DNA of 64,000 bases from an uncultured Prevotellaceae bacterium. Its GTDB lineage: Bacteria > Bacteroidota > Bacteroidia > Bacteroidales > Bacteroidaceae. A model generated the notes under the pieces. The model saw only the letters and a list, made by a program, of their open reading frames with translations, was not told where the DNA came from and made no database searches. Below are positions 33,701-42,985 of this stretch, piece by piece. Location of the stretch: NCBI GenBank assembly GCA_900315455.1, contig OMZE01000037.1, positions 1 through 64,000 on the forward strand, written 5' to 3'. The first letter of the stretch is position 1; the number at the start of each line of letters is the position of its first letter. The translations under genes were made by a program, and so were the position numbers.

Positions 33701-35482
33701 TCATTCGAGATGACCCAAGTTCAGACGTCCGAAGTACGACAGTTTGGCATCATAACTACTGGGATAACCGTCGACGACAGCCGATGTACGGCCAGTCATG
33801 TTGTGCATATAGGCGTGTGTGGCATCACCGAAGATATTGCCCGATGCGGTGGCGTTCACCGACTCACCATAGTGCGGACGCGACTTCGAGTACTCCATAC
33901 CACCCATGATGTCGAAGTGGTTCAAGCCAAGATCAAACCTGTAGTTCAAGGTGTTGACCAAGTTCCAGTTCCATCCGAGAGAGAGGTTGTCGCTGGTCTG
34001 GTCGGTACTGCGGAAGCCGCCCGAGTTGTCGTGGATGCGGAATACCGGAAGGTAGCACCACCAACTGCTCGACCACTGCTTGTAGGACACCTGTCCGCGA
34101 TAGGTGAGGTTCTTGATAGGCTGCACCTCGACATACCCCACGGCATTGAGATTGAAACTCTTGCTCTTGTTGTTGCCTGCCTGATTGTAGACCACAGCAG
34201 CAATGGGGTTGCTGGTAAAGTTGTTGTATGGGAACCAACCATTGGTACCCGAGGTGTTGATATCATTCCACATGAAGTAGTCGCCAGCGGCATTATATAC
34301 AGGTACACAAGGGTTGGCACGCAGCATGTTGGAGAGGTCGTTGGCATATTGGTTGCCAATCTGGATACCCTGGCTCTGACGATGCTGGAAGTAGAGGTTC
34401 TCACCAATCTTGATGACATCCCTGTCGCCCACTCTGTAGATGACATGTTCTGAATTCAGGCGGAAAGTGAAACGGCGGAAGTCGGACTTCACCGGACCAC
34501 CGAACACACCATCCTGGTATTGGTAACCCACGCCAGTAGAGAATTTCGACACTTCGCCACCGCCTGCAAGGTTGATGGAGTGGTTGGTTACGATAGAATT
34601 CTTATGGCGGAACTCCTCTACCCAGTTAGTGCCTTTGTTGGTGCCATTGCGGTAGGCCTGAAGAAGGTCGGCATCGATATACCTTGACCAGTCGTAAGGA
34701 GAGCCACCGGCATTGTGGTTCACCAAGTCCATCACGTCCATATACTGTTTGGCGTTGAGAGGTTCTGGCATCTTGTATACGTTCTGCCAGCCCACGTTTC
34801 CGTCGTAACTTACCTCTACCTTGCCTTCCTTACCCTGCTTGGTGGTGATGAGGATCACACCATTTGCAGCCGACGAACCATAGATAGCAGCCGAAGCAGC
34901 ATCCTTGAGCACGTCGATACGCTCGATGTCGGCAGGGTTGAGGGCGTTGATGTCGCCGCCAGCCACACCGTCGATGACGTAGATAGGATTGGTGCTGCTG
35001 TTGGTATGGCTTTGGAGAGCGCCGAGCACCTGTGTGGTGTTGAGTTTGGCAATGTTCTCACCCTTCACCTCCAAAGTGGCACCAGTGACGAGTTTTTTCT
35101 TCTGCACGCCATAACCCACAACCACAACTTCATCGAGCACGTCGGAGTCTTCGGAGAGGGTGACGCTGAAAGTGCTTTGGTTGCCCACAGGAATTTCCTG
35201 TGTGGTGTAACCAATGTAGGAAATCACAAGCACAGCACCAGGCTGCACATCGAGAGTGAACTTACCGTCGAAGTCGGTAACCGTTCCGTTGCTGGTGCCT
35301 TTCTCCATGATGGTAGCCCCGATGATAGGTCCCATCGCGTCGGTGACGACACCACTGACTTTCCTTGACTGCTGAACCGCAGTAGCGGCCACATCAGACG
35401 TTTCGGCATAAGCCGGAGCGAAATACCCCAGTCCTATGCAAGCGCCCATTAGCAGCACTGTCTTTCTGAAATTCAAATTCAT
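33701..35482 (-). pseudogene. susC: SusC/RagA TonB receptor, N-terminal part (frameshifted)
   Basis: The 593 codons encode a signal peptide (residues 1-26), a CarboxypepD_reg-like domain (VSGVVTDAMGPIIGATI), the TonB-box region (LDEVVVVGYG), the plug and the first half of the barrel. Two lesions are seen. In the plug, the text goes from LGALQS to NSSTNPIYVIDGV near 35008, so about 25-28 residues that normally carry the SGQPG...IRG motif are missing in frame. At the 3' end, FGRLN is followed by four out-of-frame residues (LGHL) and then Glu and a stop; about 35 conserved residues preceding SNEKFM are lost with a frame change. It was probably functional in an ancestor or is mis-assembled. Confidence 0.8.
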
Positions 35483-35721
35483 ACTTAAGTATATTAGTAG
35501 GTTAAATAAAGTATAATCACATCCGTCTCTACATCAATTATGAGCAGGTTGAAACGAGCCATATAGATGCCATGAGAGACAGTTGGACTTCTCCAACAGT
35601 CATCGAGGATAACAAGTTTTTCTCTACTATAAGTTTGTCCGTAGTTTTTAGGCTATTGCGGGTGATATGATATAGGTTGTGCGGGTGATATTTTATATTA
35701 TCTTTACAATTTGCAAAGGTA
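35483..35721 (-). promoter_or_regulatory. susC upstream region: -7 box, long leader, hairpin and direct repeats
   Basis: On the minus strand a -7 box TACCTTTG (plus 35714-35721) has no good -33 partner, which suggests an activator-dependent promoter. The implied leader is about 225 nt. Within it are two 11-bp direct repeats GCGGGTGATAT (35658-35668 and 35681-35691, 23 bp apart) and a perfect hairpin GTTGGA-cttc-TCCAAC (35582-35597). The repeats could bind a regulator or act in RNA. Confidence 0.5.
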
Positions 35722-35903
35722 TTTAAAAAATCATCAAAACTATAATACTATTTTGATAGAAGTTGATACTTTATGAATAAAAATAGTGACAATTAGACGA
35801 TTCAGGCAAAAAAGTACCAAAAAAATCACCTAGATAATATTTTCGTGTCCACTGCACACTTGTTTTTATCACCCCCTATTCTTGCCACAAAAAGGGGTGG
35901 ATT

Positions 35904-35935
35904 TTTGGATAATCGCAATGAAATGTTTATTTTTG
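35904..35935 (+). promoter_or_regulatory. promoter of the glycan-gene cluster
   Basis: A -33 box TTTG (35904-35907), a 20-bp spacer and a -7 box TATTTTTG (35928-35935) lie 19 bp before the acetyltransferase start codon. The DNA between 35722 and 35903 is AT-rich with no other feature that I recognise. Confidence 0.75.
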
Positions 35936-35954
35936 CCATTCAAAGAGACATGAG

Positions 35955-36530
35955 ATGAACAAATACACCCAGTTTGCCCTATTGTCGGCCAGCACGCTCC
36001 GCATGCTTCCCCACATTGCCCTCTACTTGCTTCATCGCAAGCAGATAGACGGCGACTTGGAGAAATACCAGGACAAACGAGGCGGTGTTATTAATTTTAT
36101 TAAGGTATGTACGCGCGAGCGCGTGTACCGCAATCTATTCTATTACCGGATGGGCGACTACCGCTCGGTGTTCATCAAATGGTTGCTGCCTCCCGAACAG
36201 ACGCTCCATATCTGGTGTCCGGAGATAGGGCAAGGAGCCCATTTCGAGCACAACTATGCCACGTATCTGAATGCCGAACACATAGGCCGCGACTTCTACT
36301 GCCTGCAGAACGTGACGCTGGGCAACGGACGCGGCGGCCGTCCCACCATTGGCGATGGTGTGCGCATCTACACCGGTGCCATCATCTATGGCGGCATCAC
36401 CATCGGCGACCGTGCCGTGATAGGCGCCGGTGCTGTGGTGCGCAAAGATGTGCCCCCAGATTGTACGGTGGCCGGCAACCCTGCCTTCATCGTGAAGCGC
36501 AACGGAGAAAAAGTGCATATCCCCCTGTAG
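35955..36530 (+). CDS. hexapeptide-repeat (LbH) acetyltransferase, CysE-like
   Basis: This 191-residue protein has a left-handed beta-helix in its C-terminal half: CLQNVTLGNGRGGRPTIGDG, IYGGITIGDRAVIGAGAVV and KDVPPDCTVAGNPAF are typical of serine-acetyltransferase-like and sugar O-acetyltransferases. The N-terminal half is helical. It begins the surface-glycan cluster, 1 bp before the flippase gene, which favours sugar acetylation over cysteine synthesis. The substrate is unknown. Confidence 0.82.
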   Translation: MNKYTQFALLSASTLRMLPHIALYLLHRKQIDGDLEKYQDKRGGVINFIKVCTRERVYRNLFYYRMGDYRSVFIKWLLPPEQTLHIWCPEIGQGAHFEHNYATYLNAEHIGRDFYCLQNVTLGNGRGGRPTIGDGVRIYTGAIIYGGITIGDRAVIGAGAVVRKDVPPDCTVAGNPAFIVKRNGEKVHIPL

Positions 36531-36531
36531 C

Positions 36532-37971
36532 ATGGAGAGTCTGAAAGAGAAAACCGCCCGCGGACTGCTTTGGGGCAGTTTGAGCAACGGCATCCAGCAG
36601 TTGCTCAACGTGGTGATAGGCATCTTCCTCGGCCGTTTGCTCGACACGAGCGACTGGGGTATGGTAGGCATGATTACCATCTTCACCGCCATCGGTGCCT
36701 GTCTGCAGGAAGGCGGTTTCATTGCCGCCCTCAACAAGCGCAAGGATGCCACGCACCGCGACTTCAACGCCGTGTTCTGGACCAGTATGTGCATCGGTGT
36801 GGGGTTCTACGCCATCATGTTTTTCTGTGCCCCCCTCATCTCTGCCTTTTACAAAGAACCCGCACTCACCCCCCTCACCCGTTTCATCTGCCTGAGTTTC
36901 GTCATCTCGAGTCTGAGTACCGCGCCCCGTGCCTGGCTCTTCCGCAACATGATGGTGCGTGAGACCTCTATCATGACCATCACCAGCCTTGCCATCTCGG
37001 GCGTGGTAGCCGTAGCGATGGCATTCTCGGGCATGGCCTACTGGGGCATAGCCACCCAGAACATCGTCTACATCCTCCTCATCACCCTGCTCAGTTACTA
37101 TTTCTCGGGGTGGCGTCCCAGTCTGAAGATTGATTTCCGTCCGGTGCGCGAGATGATAGGTTTCAGCAGTCGGCTCATCATCACCAACATGGTGAACATC
37201 GTCAACACCAACTTCTTCTCCGTCATCCTCGGCCGTTTCTACACCAAGTGCGACGTGGGCAACTACACCCAGGCCAACAAATGGAACACGATGGGCTCAT
37301 CGCTCATCTCCAACGTCATCTACGGCATCGCCCAGCCCGTTTTCACGAAGGTGGAGGAAGACCGTGAGCGGCAAAAGGCCGTGCTTCGGAAACTCCTCCG
37401 TTTCACCGCCTTCATCACTTTCCCCCTGATGCTTGGCCTGGCCCTGGTCGCCAAGGAGTTCATCGTCATCCTCATCACCGAGAAATGGCTGGTAAGTGCC
37501 GGCATCATGCAACTGCTGTGCATCGCCGGGGCCTTCATCCCCATCTCCTTCCTATTCTCCAACCTCGTCATCAGCCGCGGTCATTCCAAAGCCTATATGT
37601 GGACATCGGTGGCACAGTGCGTGGCTGGCATGGTGGTGGCCCTGGCCGCCTCGCCCTTTGGTATTCACGTGATGGTGACCGCCTTCGTCGTGGTGACCAT
37701 TCTGTGGACCTATGTATGGCTGCGGTTGGCGCAGCGCGAGGTGAGCATCACGTTCTCCGAGTTCGTGCGCGACATCTCTCCCTACCTGCTCCTGTCGGCT
37801 GTGCTGTGCCTCATCGCCCATTTCGCCTGTGGCGGCATTGGCAACCTCTACCTGCGCTTTGCCGTGAAGGTGGTGGCTGTAGCCATCCCATATGTAGGCG
37901 TATTATGGCTATTGGGCAGTACCATCCTCCGTGAGAGTGCCACCTTCCTCCTTCACCGTAAAATCACCTGA
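36532..37971 (+). CDS. polysaccharide flippase (Wzx/MOP superfamily)
   Basis: This 479-residue inner-membrane protein has about 14 hydrophobic segments in the MOP/Wzx pattern, beginning with LKEKTARGLLWGSLSNGIQQ as in many lipopolysaccharide or O-unit exporters. It would move a lipid-linked glycan across the inner membrane. It follows the acetyltransferase by 1 bp and precedes a LicD-type gene by about 95 bp. No polymerase (Wzy) or initiating transferase is nearby, so the rest of the pathway must be elsewhere. Confidence 0.9.
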   Translation: MESLKEKTARGLLWGSLSNGIQQLLNVVIGIFLGRLLDTSDWGMVGMITIFTAIGACLQEGGFIAALNKRKDATHRDFNAVFWTSMCIGVGFYAIMFFCAPLISAFYKEPALTPLTRFICLSFVISSLSTAPRAWLFRNMMVRETSIMTITSLAISGVVAVAMAFSGMAYWGIATQNIVYILLITLLSYYFSGWRPSLKIDFRPVREMIGFSSRLIITNMVNIVNTNFFSVILGRFYTKCDVGNYTQANKWNTMGSSLISNVIYGIAQPVFTKVEEDRERQKAVLRKLLRFTAFITFPLMLGLALVAKEFIVILITEKWLVSAGIMQLLCIAGAFIPISFLFSNLVISRGHSKAYMWTSVAQCVAGMVVALAASPFGIHVMVTAFVVVTILWTYVWLRLAQREVSITFSEFVRDISPYLLLSAVLCLIAHFACGGIGNLYLRFAVKVVAVAIPYVGVLWLLGSTILRESATFLLHRKIT

Positions 37972-38066
37972 TTTCTGCAATATGCCCTCACAGATGTTGC
38001 AAGATTGATTTTTTTGATGTATCTTCGCCTTCGATACCTTATTTGAGGCAAAAAAAGATTTTCTCA

Positions 38067-38900
38067 ATGGGATATAACGACTATATTGAACGACACAAGA
38101 CCCACGAGTTGCGTGCCTGCCAGATGAAGCAACTCTCCATCCTTGAAGAGATAGACCGTATCTGCGCCAAGCACCGCATCGACTACTGGATTGACAGCGG
38201 CACCTTGCTCGGTGCCGTGCGCCACGGCGGGTTCATCCCATGGGACGACGACATCGATATCTGCATGCTTGCCGAAGACCTCGACCACTTCAAGCAGGTG
38301 GCCCCAGCCGAACTTCCCCCTTCGATGGTATTGCAGTCGAAAGAGACGTTCCCGGAGTCGAAGGAACCCATCGTGAAAGTGCGCGAGAACAACTCGCTCT
38401 ATGTGGAACCCGGCGACGACTTCTCTGCCAACTACCCCAAGGGCCTGTTTGTAGACATCTTCCCCTTCGTGGCATATCCCACGGTGTCGCGCAAGTTCTG
38501 CAGGCGATATGGCAGGATGTTCACCCGCAGCCGTGCCATCCTGCGCAAGCCCCACCGATACTCTTTGCGCTCCGTGGCCGAACTGTTCTGGTTTGGCGGG
38601 CAATACCTCATGAGCCGTGTGGCTTGGTGGGGAGTCTCCGCCTTCCGCTCCCGCGACCAATACCTATCGTTTGTGCTGGAGAACAACGGATATGGCATCA
38701 TGCACCGCCGGGAGTGCATCTTCCCCCTTTCCACGATGACGTTCGAGGGCAAGGACTTCCCTGCCCCACGCGACCCTGACGAGTATCTGCGCGACCTTTT
38801 CGGCGACTATATGCGAATACCTCCTCCCGAGCAACGGCACATCCACGCCGTGTTCATGCTTCCCCAACTGGAGGATGAAGACGAGCCAAGGAAGGCTTAG
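38067..38900 (+). CDS. LicD-family phosphotransferase
   Basis: This 277-residue protein carries the LicD nucleotidyltransferase-fold signature: YWIDSGTLLGAVRHGGFIPW followed by DDDIDICM near residues 45-70, and a C-terminal PPPEQR segment. LicD proteins transfer phosphocholine or other phospho-groups onto surface sugars. The ATG at 38067 (MGYNDY) was preferred over an upstream one that adds MRQKKIFS. It is probably part of the glycan cluster. The transferred group is unknown; no choline uptake or licC gene is seen here. Confidence 0.88.
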   Translation: MGYNDYIERHKTHELRACQMKQLSILEEIDRICAKHRIDYWIDSGTLLGAVRHGGFIPWDDDIDICMLAEDLDHFKQVAPAELPPSMVLQSKETFPESKEPIVKVRENNSLYVEPGDDFSANYPKGLFVDIFPFVAYPTVSRKFCRRYGRMFTRSRAILRKPHRYSLRSVAELFWFGGQYLMSRVAWWGVSAFRSRDQYLSFVLENNGYGIMHRRECIFPLSTMTFEGKDFPAPRDPDEYLRDLFGDYMRIPPPEQRHIHAVFMLPQLEDEDEPRKA

Positions 38901-38931
38901 AATCACCTTGAATCCCCCAAAACACCCACTC

Positions 38932-39951
38932 ATGCCCTACCCTGCCAACATTGACATTTCTGTACTGATACTGTTTTTCAACCGCCCCGACCACCTGTCA
39001 CAAGTTTTCGCCGAGGTAAAGAAAGCCCGTCCTGCCCGTCTGTTTCTCTATCAAGACGGTCCGCGTGGCGAGCGCGACATGGCAGGCATCATGGCCTGTC
39101 GCAAAGTGGTGGAAGACATCGACTGGGAATGCGAGGTACACCGCAAATACCAGGAGCGCAACTATGGTTGCGACCCTTCCGAATACCTGTCGCAGAAATG
39201 GGCCTTCTCGCTCACCGACAAATGTATCGTGCTCGAGGACGATGATGTGCCCTCGCAGTCGTTCTTCCCCTTTTGCAAGGAGATGCTCGACCGTTATGAG
39301 CACGACGAGCGGGTGAGCATGATTTCCGGTTTCAATGAAGACGAGGTGTCGGCCGACGTGCCCGACAGTTATTTCTTCACCTCTGTCTTCGCCATCTGGG
39401 GATGGGCCTCCTGGAGCCGTGTCGTAGACAAGTGGGAAGGCGACTACGCCTTCCTCGACGACCCTTATGCCATGCGCCAACTCGAGGCATTGGTGAAGCA
39501 ACGCCGCTACCGCAGCGACTTTCTGAGGATGTGCCGCCAACACCGTGAGAGCGGAAAGGAATACTATGAGAGCATCTTTTGGGCGAGCAACCTGCTTCAC
39601 TCAGGGCTTGCCATCATGCCCACGAAGAACATGGTGAACAACCTCGGTCTTTCTGCCGACAGCACCCATTTCTCGGGGAGCATCAAGACCACTCCCCGTG
39701 CCTACCGGAAGATTTTCACCATGAAGCGCCACGAGATAGAGTTCCCGCTCCGCCATCCCCGTTACGTGATAGAGCATGTGGCCTACAAGGAGCGGTTGTA
39801 CAAGACCAACGCATGGGGTCATCCCTGGACAAAGGCATGCCGTTCGATGGAGGAATTGTTTCTCAACCTGCGTTACGGTCAGTTCAAGAACATCTGGCAG
39901 TCGGCCACCCGCCGCATGAAGAAATGGCTGCGACAAGACCGGCATCAATAA
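38932..39951 (+). CDS. GT-A fold glycosyltransferase (GnT-I/GT13-like)
   Basis: This 339-residue protein starts with a GT-A strand (ISVLILFFNRPDHL), has the metal-binding EDDDV motif (VLEDDDVPSQSFF near residue 100) and AIWGWASWSRV. The layout resembles the GNT-I-like family often labelled hemolytic protein HlpA in Bacteroidetes. It likely adds a sugar to a surface glycan at the cytoplasmic side. An in-frame ATG at 38875 would overlap licD by 26 bp; the ATG at 38932 (MPYPANID) gives a family-like N-terminus. The choice is not certain. Confidence 0.8.
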   Translation: MPYPANIDISVLILFFNRPDHLSQVFAEVKKARPARLFLYQDGPRGERDMAGIMACRKVVEDIDWECEVHRKYQERNYGCDPSEYLSQKWAFSLTDKCIVLEDDDVPSQSFFPFCKEMLDRYEHDERVSMISGFNEDEVSADVPDSYFFTSVFAIWGWASWSRVVDKWEGDYAFLDDPYAMRQLEALVKQRRYRSDFLRMCRQHRESGKEYYESIFWASNLLHSGLAIMPTKNMVNNLGLSADSTHFSGSIKTTPRAYRKIFTMKRHEIEFPLRHPRYVIEHVAYKERLYKTNAWGHPWTKACRSMEELFLNLRYGQFKNIWQSATRRMKKWLRQDRHQ

Positions 39952-39961
39952 AAGCCATTGC

Positions 39962-40615
39962 TCATTTTTCCATGGCCTTTCTCAACTCGGCCATGAAGCG
40001 TCGGTATTCTTTTTGGGTGATATCCACCTTGCTATAGCATTTCCGGTTGGGATACCTCCTTTTATAAGCCTGGCGCACCATCTCGTGAGTCACGATATTC
40101 TCGACGGGGATGTGGTATTTCGCGATGATGGGCAACAGGTATTCTATACCGCTCTTTATTTGGTCGTCGGTCAGCGGGCGTTCGAGGGTATTGCCCTGAA
40201 ACTCTATCCCGATGGTGAAGTTGTTGCATGAATCACGACCATTGAGAACGGATTTTCCAGCATGGAAGGTCACCAATTCAGGTTCGCATAGGATGTATCG
40301 CGTGCCATCGGTATCTATCACGACGTGCGTGCCCACTCCCCTCTCTACAGAAGTCAAAATATCGAGCGACCGTTGCACCGTCGGTTCAGCAGTATGGTGC
40401 AGGACGACCCCTCTCACCTCATTCACCTTGTTCTCATCGAAATTGGGTGTGGGGTATTGCACCACCCTATAGTGAGTATCCGTGTCGTGTTGATGGCCTC
40501 TCCAAACAGAAAAGCCCGATATGGCAAGACCACCGAGCAGACTTGCCAAGACGATGTATGCTGCCCTATGCATATGGTTCTTCTTTGAATGCTTCTTTCT
40601 TCGTTTCATTCCCAA
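39962..40615 (-). CDS. N-acetylmuramoyl-L-alanine amidase (amidase_2/PGRP), membrane-anchored
   Basis: This 217-residue protein has a basic N-terminus, one transmembrane anchor (about residues 17-35) and an amidase_2 domain. Zinc ligands are probably the His in VLHHTA and the His in VTHEMVR; GIEFQGN is a family strand. It would cleave the amide bond between muramic acid and L-alanine in peptidoglycan. It converges with the glycosyltransferase gene (10 bp apart). A phage origin is not suggested by the context. Confidence 0.87.
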   Translation of the reverse strand: MGMKRRKKHSKKNHMHRAAYIVLASLLGGLAISGFSVWRGHQHDTDTHYRVVQYPTPNFDENKVNEVRGVVLHHTAEPTVQRSLDILTSVERGVGTHVVIDTDGTRYILCEPELVTFHAGKSVLNGRDSCNNFTIGIEFQGNTLERPLTDDQIKSGIEYLLPIIAKYHIPVENIVTHEMVRQAYKRRYPNRKCYSKVDITQKEYRRFMAELRKAMEK

Positions 40616-40629
40616 TCCTTTGTGGAAAG

Positions 40630-40672
40630 GTAAAAAAATGGCGGTGACAAGAATTCATCGAGCACCGCCATT
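40630..40672 (-). terminator. intrinsic terminator after pnp
   Basis: A perfect 10-bp stem AATGGCGGTG / CACCGCCATT (40637-40646 and 40663-40672) with a 16-base loop is followed on the minus strand by a T-run (40632-40638). It lies 33 bp beyond the pnp stop codon. Confidence 0.82.
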
Positions 40673-40705
40673 ATTGTGTTTCGGTCGAAAGACCGTCATT
40701 TCCGC

Positions 40706-42985
40706 TTAGAAGTCATCGTGGTCGAGGCTGTCGTTGAAGTCTCTCGGCTCACGCTCTGCCAGTGGGTCGCGGAAGTCGTTGCGACGGCCCTGATGGCTGC
40801 TGTTGCGGTTGGCGCCTTGGCGGTTGTTGCTGCCTCCCTGACGGTTGGCATTGCCACCATTCTGACGTGCGCCACGCTCCGGACGCGGGCGGCGCTCACG
40901 GTCGACATATCCCTCTGGTTTCGGCTCCAGCACACGGTGTGAGAGTTTATACTTACCCGTCTTGGGATCAATCTCCATGAGTTTTACCTTAATCTTGTCG
41001 CCTTCCTTGATGCCGGCATCCTCAACGGTCTCCAAACGCTTCCACTCTATTTCGGAGATATGGAGCAGACCATCCTTGCCAGGCATGATTTCCACGAAGC
41101 ATCCGTAAGGCATGATGGAGCGCACGGTACCCTCGTAAATCTCGCCCACCTCGGGGATGGCCACGATGGCCTTGATCTTAGACACGGCGGCCTCGATGCT
41201 ATCCTTGTCGGGAGCGCTCACCTGCACCTTGCCTACGCCGTCGACCTCGTCGATGGTGATGGTGGCGCCAGTGTCTTCCTGCATCTGCTGGATAATCTTT
41301 CCGCCCGGGCCAATGACAGCGCCGATGAACTCCTTCGGGATATCGAAAGCCACGATACGCGGTACGTGAGGCTTAAGTTCGGCACGCGGTTCGGCAATCG
41401 TCTCAGTGATCTTGCCGAGGATATGCTCACGGCCGGCCTTGGCCTGCATGAGCGCCTTCTCGAGGATATCGAAACTCAGGCCGTCGCACTTGATGTCCAT
41501 CTGCGTGGCGGTGAGTCCGTCTTTCGTACCAGTGGTCTTGAAGTCCATGTCGCCCAGGTGGTCCTCATCGCCGAGGATGTCGCTGAGCACGGCATACTTA
41601 TCTTCACCGGGATTCTTGATGAGACCCATGGCGATGCCGCTCACAGGTTTCTTCATGGGCACGCCGGCATCCATCATAGCCAGTGTTCCGGCACAGACGG
41701 TAGCCATCGACGATGAGCCATTGCTCTCGAGAATCTCGCTGACGATGCGTACGGTATAGGGGAAGTCCTCAGGAATCTGGTCTTTGAGCGCACGCCATGC
41801 CAGGTGTCCGTGACCGATTTCGCGTCGGCCGACAGAGCGTTGTGCCTTGGCCTCGCCGGTGCAGAATGGCGGGAAGTTGTAGTGGAGCAGGAAACGCATG
41901 TAACTGCGGTCGAGCACATCGTCGACGAGTTTCTCATCGAGTTTGGTTCCCAGTGTACAAGTGGTGAGCGACTGTGTCTCGCCACGAGTGAAGATGGCAC
42001 TTCCGTGAGGCATGGGCAGTGGTGATGTCTCGCACCAGATGGGACGAATCTCAGTGGTCTTTCTGCCATCGAGACGGATACCTTCGTCGAGGATGCAGCG
42101 GCGCATGGCATCGCGCTCCACGTCGTGATAGTAGCGGTCCATCAGTTCATTTTTCTCTGCCAGTTCATCCTCGGTGAGGTCGGTGTGAGCAGCGGCATAA
42201 GCCTCCTTGAAGTCGGTGATAATCTTCTCGAAAGCCTCAGCGCGGGCCTGCTTCTCGAGAGCCTGCTTGGTGACATCGTAGGCTGGCTGATAAAGTTCCT
42301 TGGCGATTTGCTCACGCAGTTCCTCATCGTTCACCTCGTGGCAGTATTCGCGTTTCACGTCCTTGCCGAGTTCTTTCGACAACTCTGTCTGAAGTTCACA
42401 CATCGGACGGATGGCGTCCATGGCGGCCTTGAGAGCGCCGAGCAAGTCTTGCTCGCTCACCTCTTTCATTTCGCCCTCCACCATCATGATGTTCTCGGCC
42501 GAGGCACCCACCATGAGGTCCATGTCGGCCTCCTTCATCTGCTCGAAGGTGGGGTCGATGACATACTCGCCGTTTACACGTGCCACGCGTACTTCAGAAA
42601 TCGGGCACTCAAATGGTATATCTGAGCAAGCCAGAGCGGCAGATGCTGCAAAACCGGCCAATGCATCAGGCTGGTCGACTCCATCGGCAGAGAAGAGGAG
42701 AATGTTGACATACACTTCGGCATGATAGTTGGAAGGGAAGAGAGGGCGGAGCACCCGGTCTACCAACCGGGATGTGAGAATTTCATTGTCGCTGGGTTTT
42801 CCCTCGCGCTTGGTGAATCCGCCTGGGAAGCGTCCTGCCGAGGCATACAATTCTCTGTAGTCGACCTGTAAAGGCATAAAATCGGTTCCGGGAACTGCAT
42901 CTTTTGCGGCACAAACAGTGGCGAGGGTCTCAATGCTGATGGTTCTTCCATCAGGCAATGATACTGTTTTCGTAATTACGTTCAT
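40706..42985 (-). CDS. pnp: polyribonucleotide nucleotidyltransferase, lacking ~20 N-terminal-domain residues
   Basis: This 3'-to-5' phosphorolytic exoribonuclease of RNA decay is 759 residues long. It has two RNase PH-like domains, a KH domain ([17 protein letters not shown]), an S1 domain ([15 protein letters not shown]) and a basic R/G/N-rich tail ([12 protein letters not shown]). The active second core ([28 protein letters not shown]) is intact. Near the start the text runs from TISIET directly to [13 protein letters not shown]. Homologues have about 20 more residues here (GKLAKQADG...VRMGNT), so an in-frame deletion of about 60 bp at 42925 is likely. It would remove strands of the first RNase PH-like domain. 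It may be an assembly error. Confidence 0.92.
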   Translation of the reverse strand: MNVITKTVSLPDGRTISIETLATVCAAKDAVPGTDFMPLQVDYRELYASAGRFPGGFTKREGKPSDNEILTSRLVDRVLRPLFPSNYHAEVYVNILLFSADGVDQPDALAGFAASAALACSDIPFECPISEVRVARVNGEYVIDPTFEQMKEADMDLMVGASAENIMMVEGEMKEVSEQDLLGALKAAMDAIRPMCELQTELSKELGKDVKREYCHEVNDEELREQIAKELYQPAYDVTKQALEKQARAEAFEKIITDFKEAYAAAHTDLTEDELAEKNELMDRYYHDVERDAMRRCILDEGIRLDGRKTTEIRPIWCETSPLPMPHGSAIFTRGETQSLTTCTLGTKLDEKLVDDVLDRSYMRFLLHYNFPPFCTGEAKAQRSVGRREIGHGHLAWRALKDQIPEDFPYTVRIVSEILESNGSSSMATVCAGTLAMMDAGVPMKKPVSGIAMGLIKNPGEDKYAVLSDILGDEDHLGDMDFKTTGTKDGLTATQMDIKCDGLSFDILEKALMQAKAGREHILGKITETIAEPRAELKPHVPRIVAFDIPKEFIGAVIGPGGKIIQQMQEDTGATITIDEVDGVGKVQVSAPDKDSIEAAVSKIKAIVAIPEVGEIYEGTVRSIMPYGCFVEIMPGKDGLLHISEIEWKRLETVEDAGIKEGDKIKVKLMEIDPKTGKYKLSHRVLEPKPEGYVDRERRPRPERGARQNGGNANRQGGSNNRQGANRNSSHQGRRNDFRDPLAEREPRDFNDSLDHDDF

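Noticed and set aside
31918-35482. Programmed frameshift to join the two susC frames
   Set aside because: No slippery heptamer or pseudoknot is seen at 33718, and about 35 conserved residues are missing, so a deletion explains the break better.
28553-35482. Complete polysaccharide utilisation locus
   Set aside because: No glycoside hydrolase, lyase or sensor-regulator gene lies next to the SusCD operon; the neighbours belong to other operons.
38012-38027. Possible promoter before the LicD gene (TTTG and TATCTTCG)
   Set aside because: The two elements are too close together (3 bp) and the -7 box has a mismatch in its key TTTG; no consensus arrangement.
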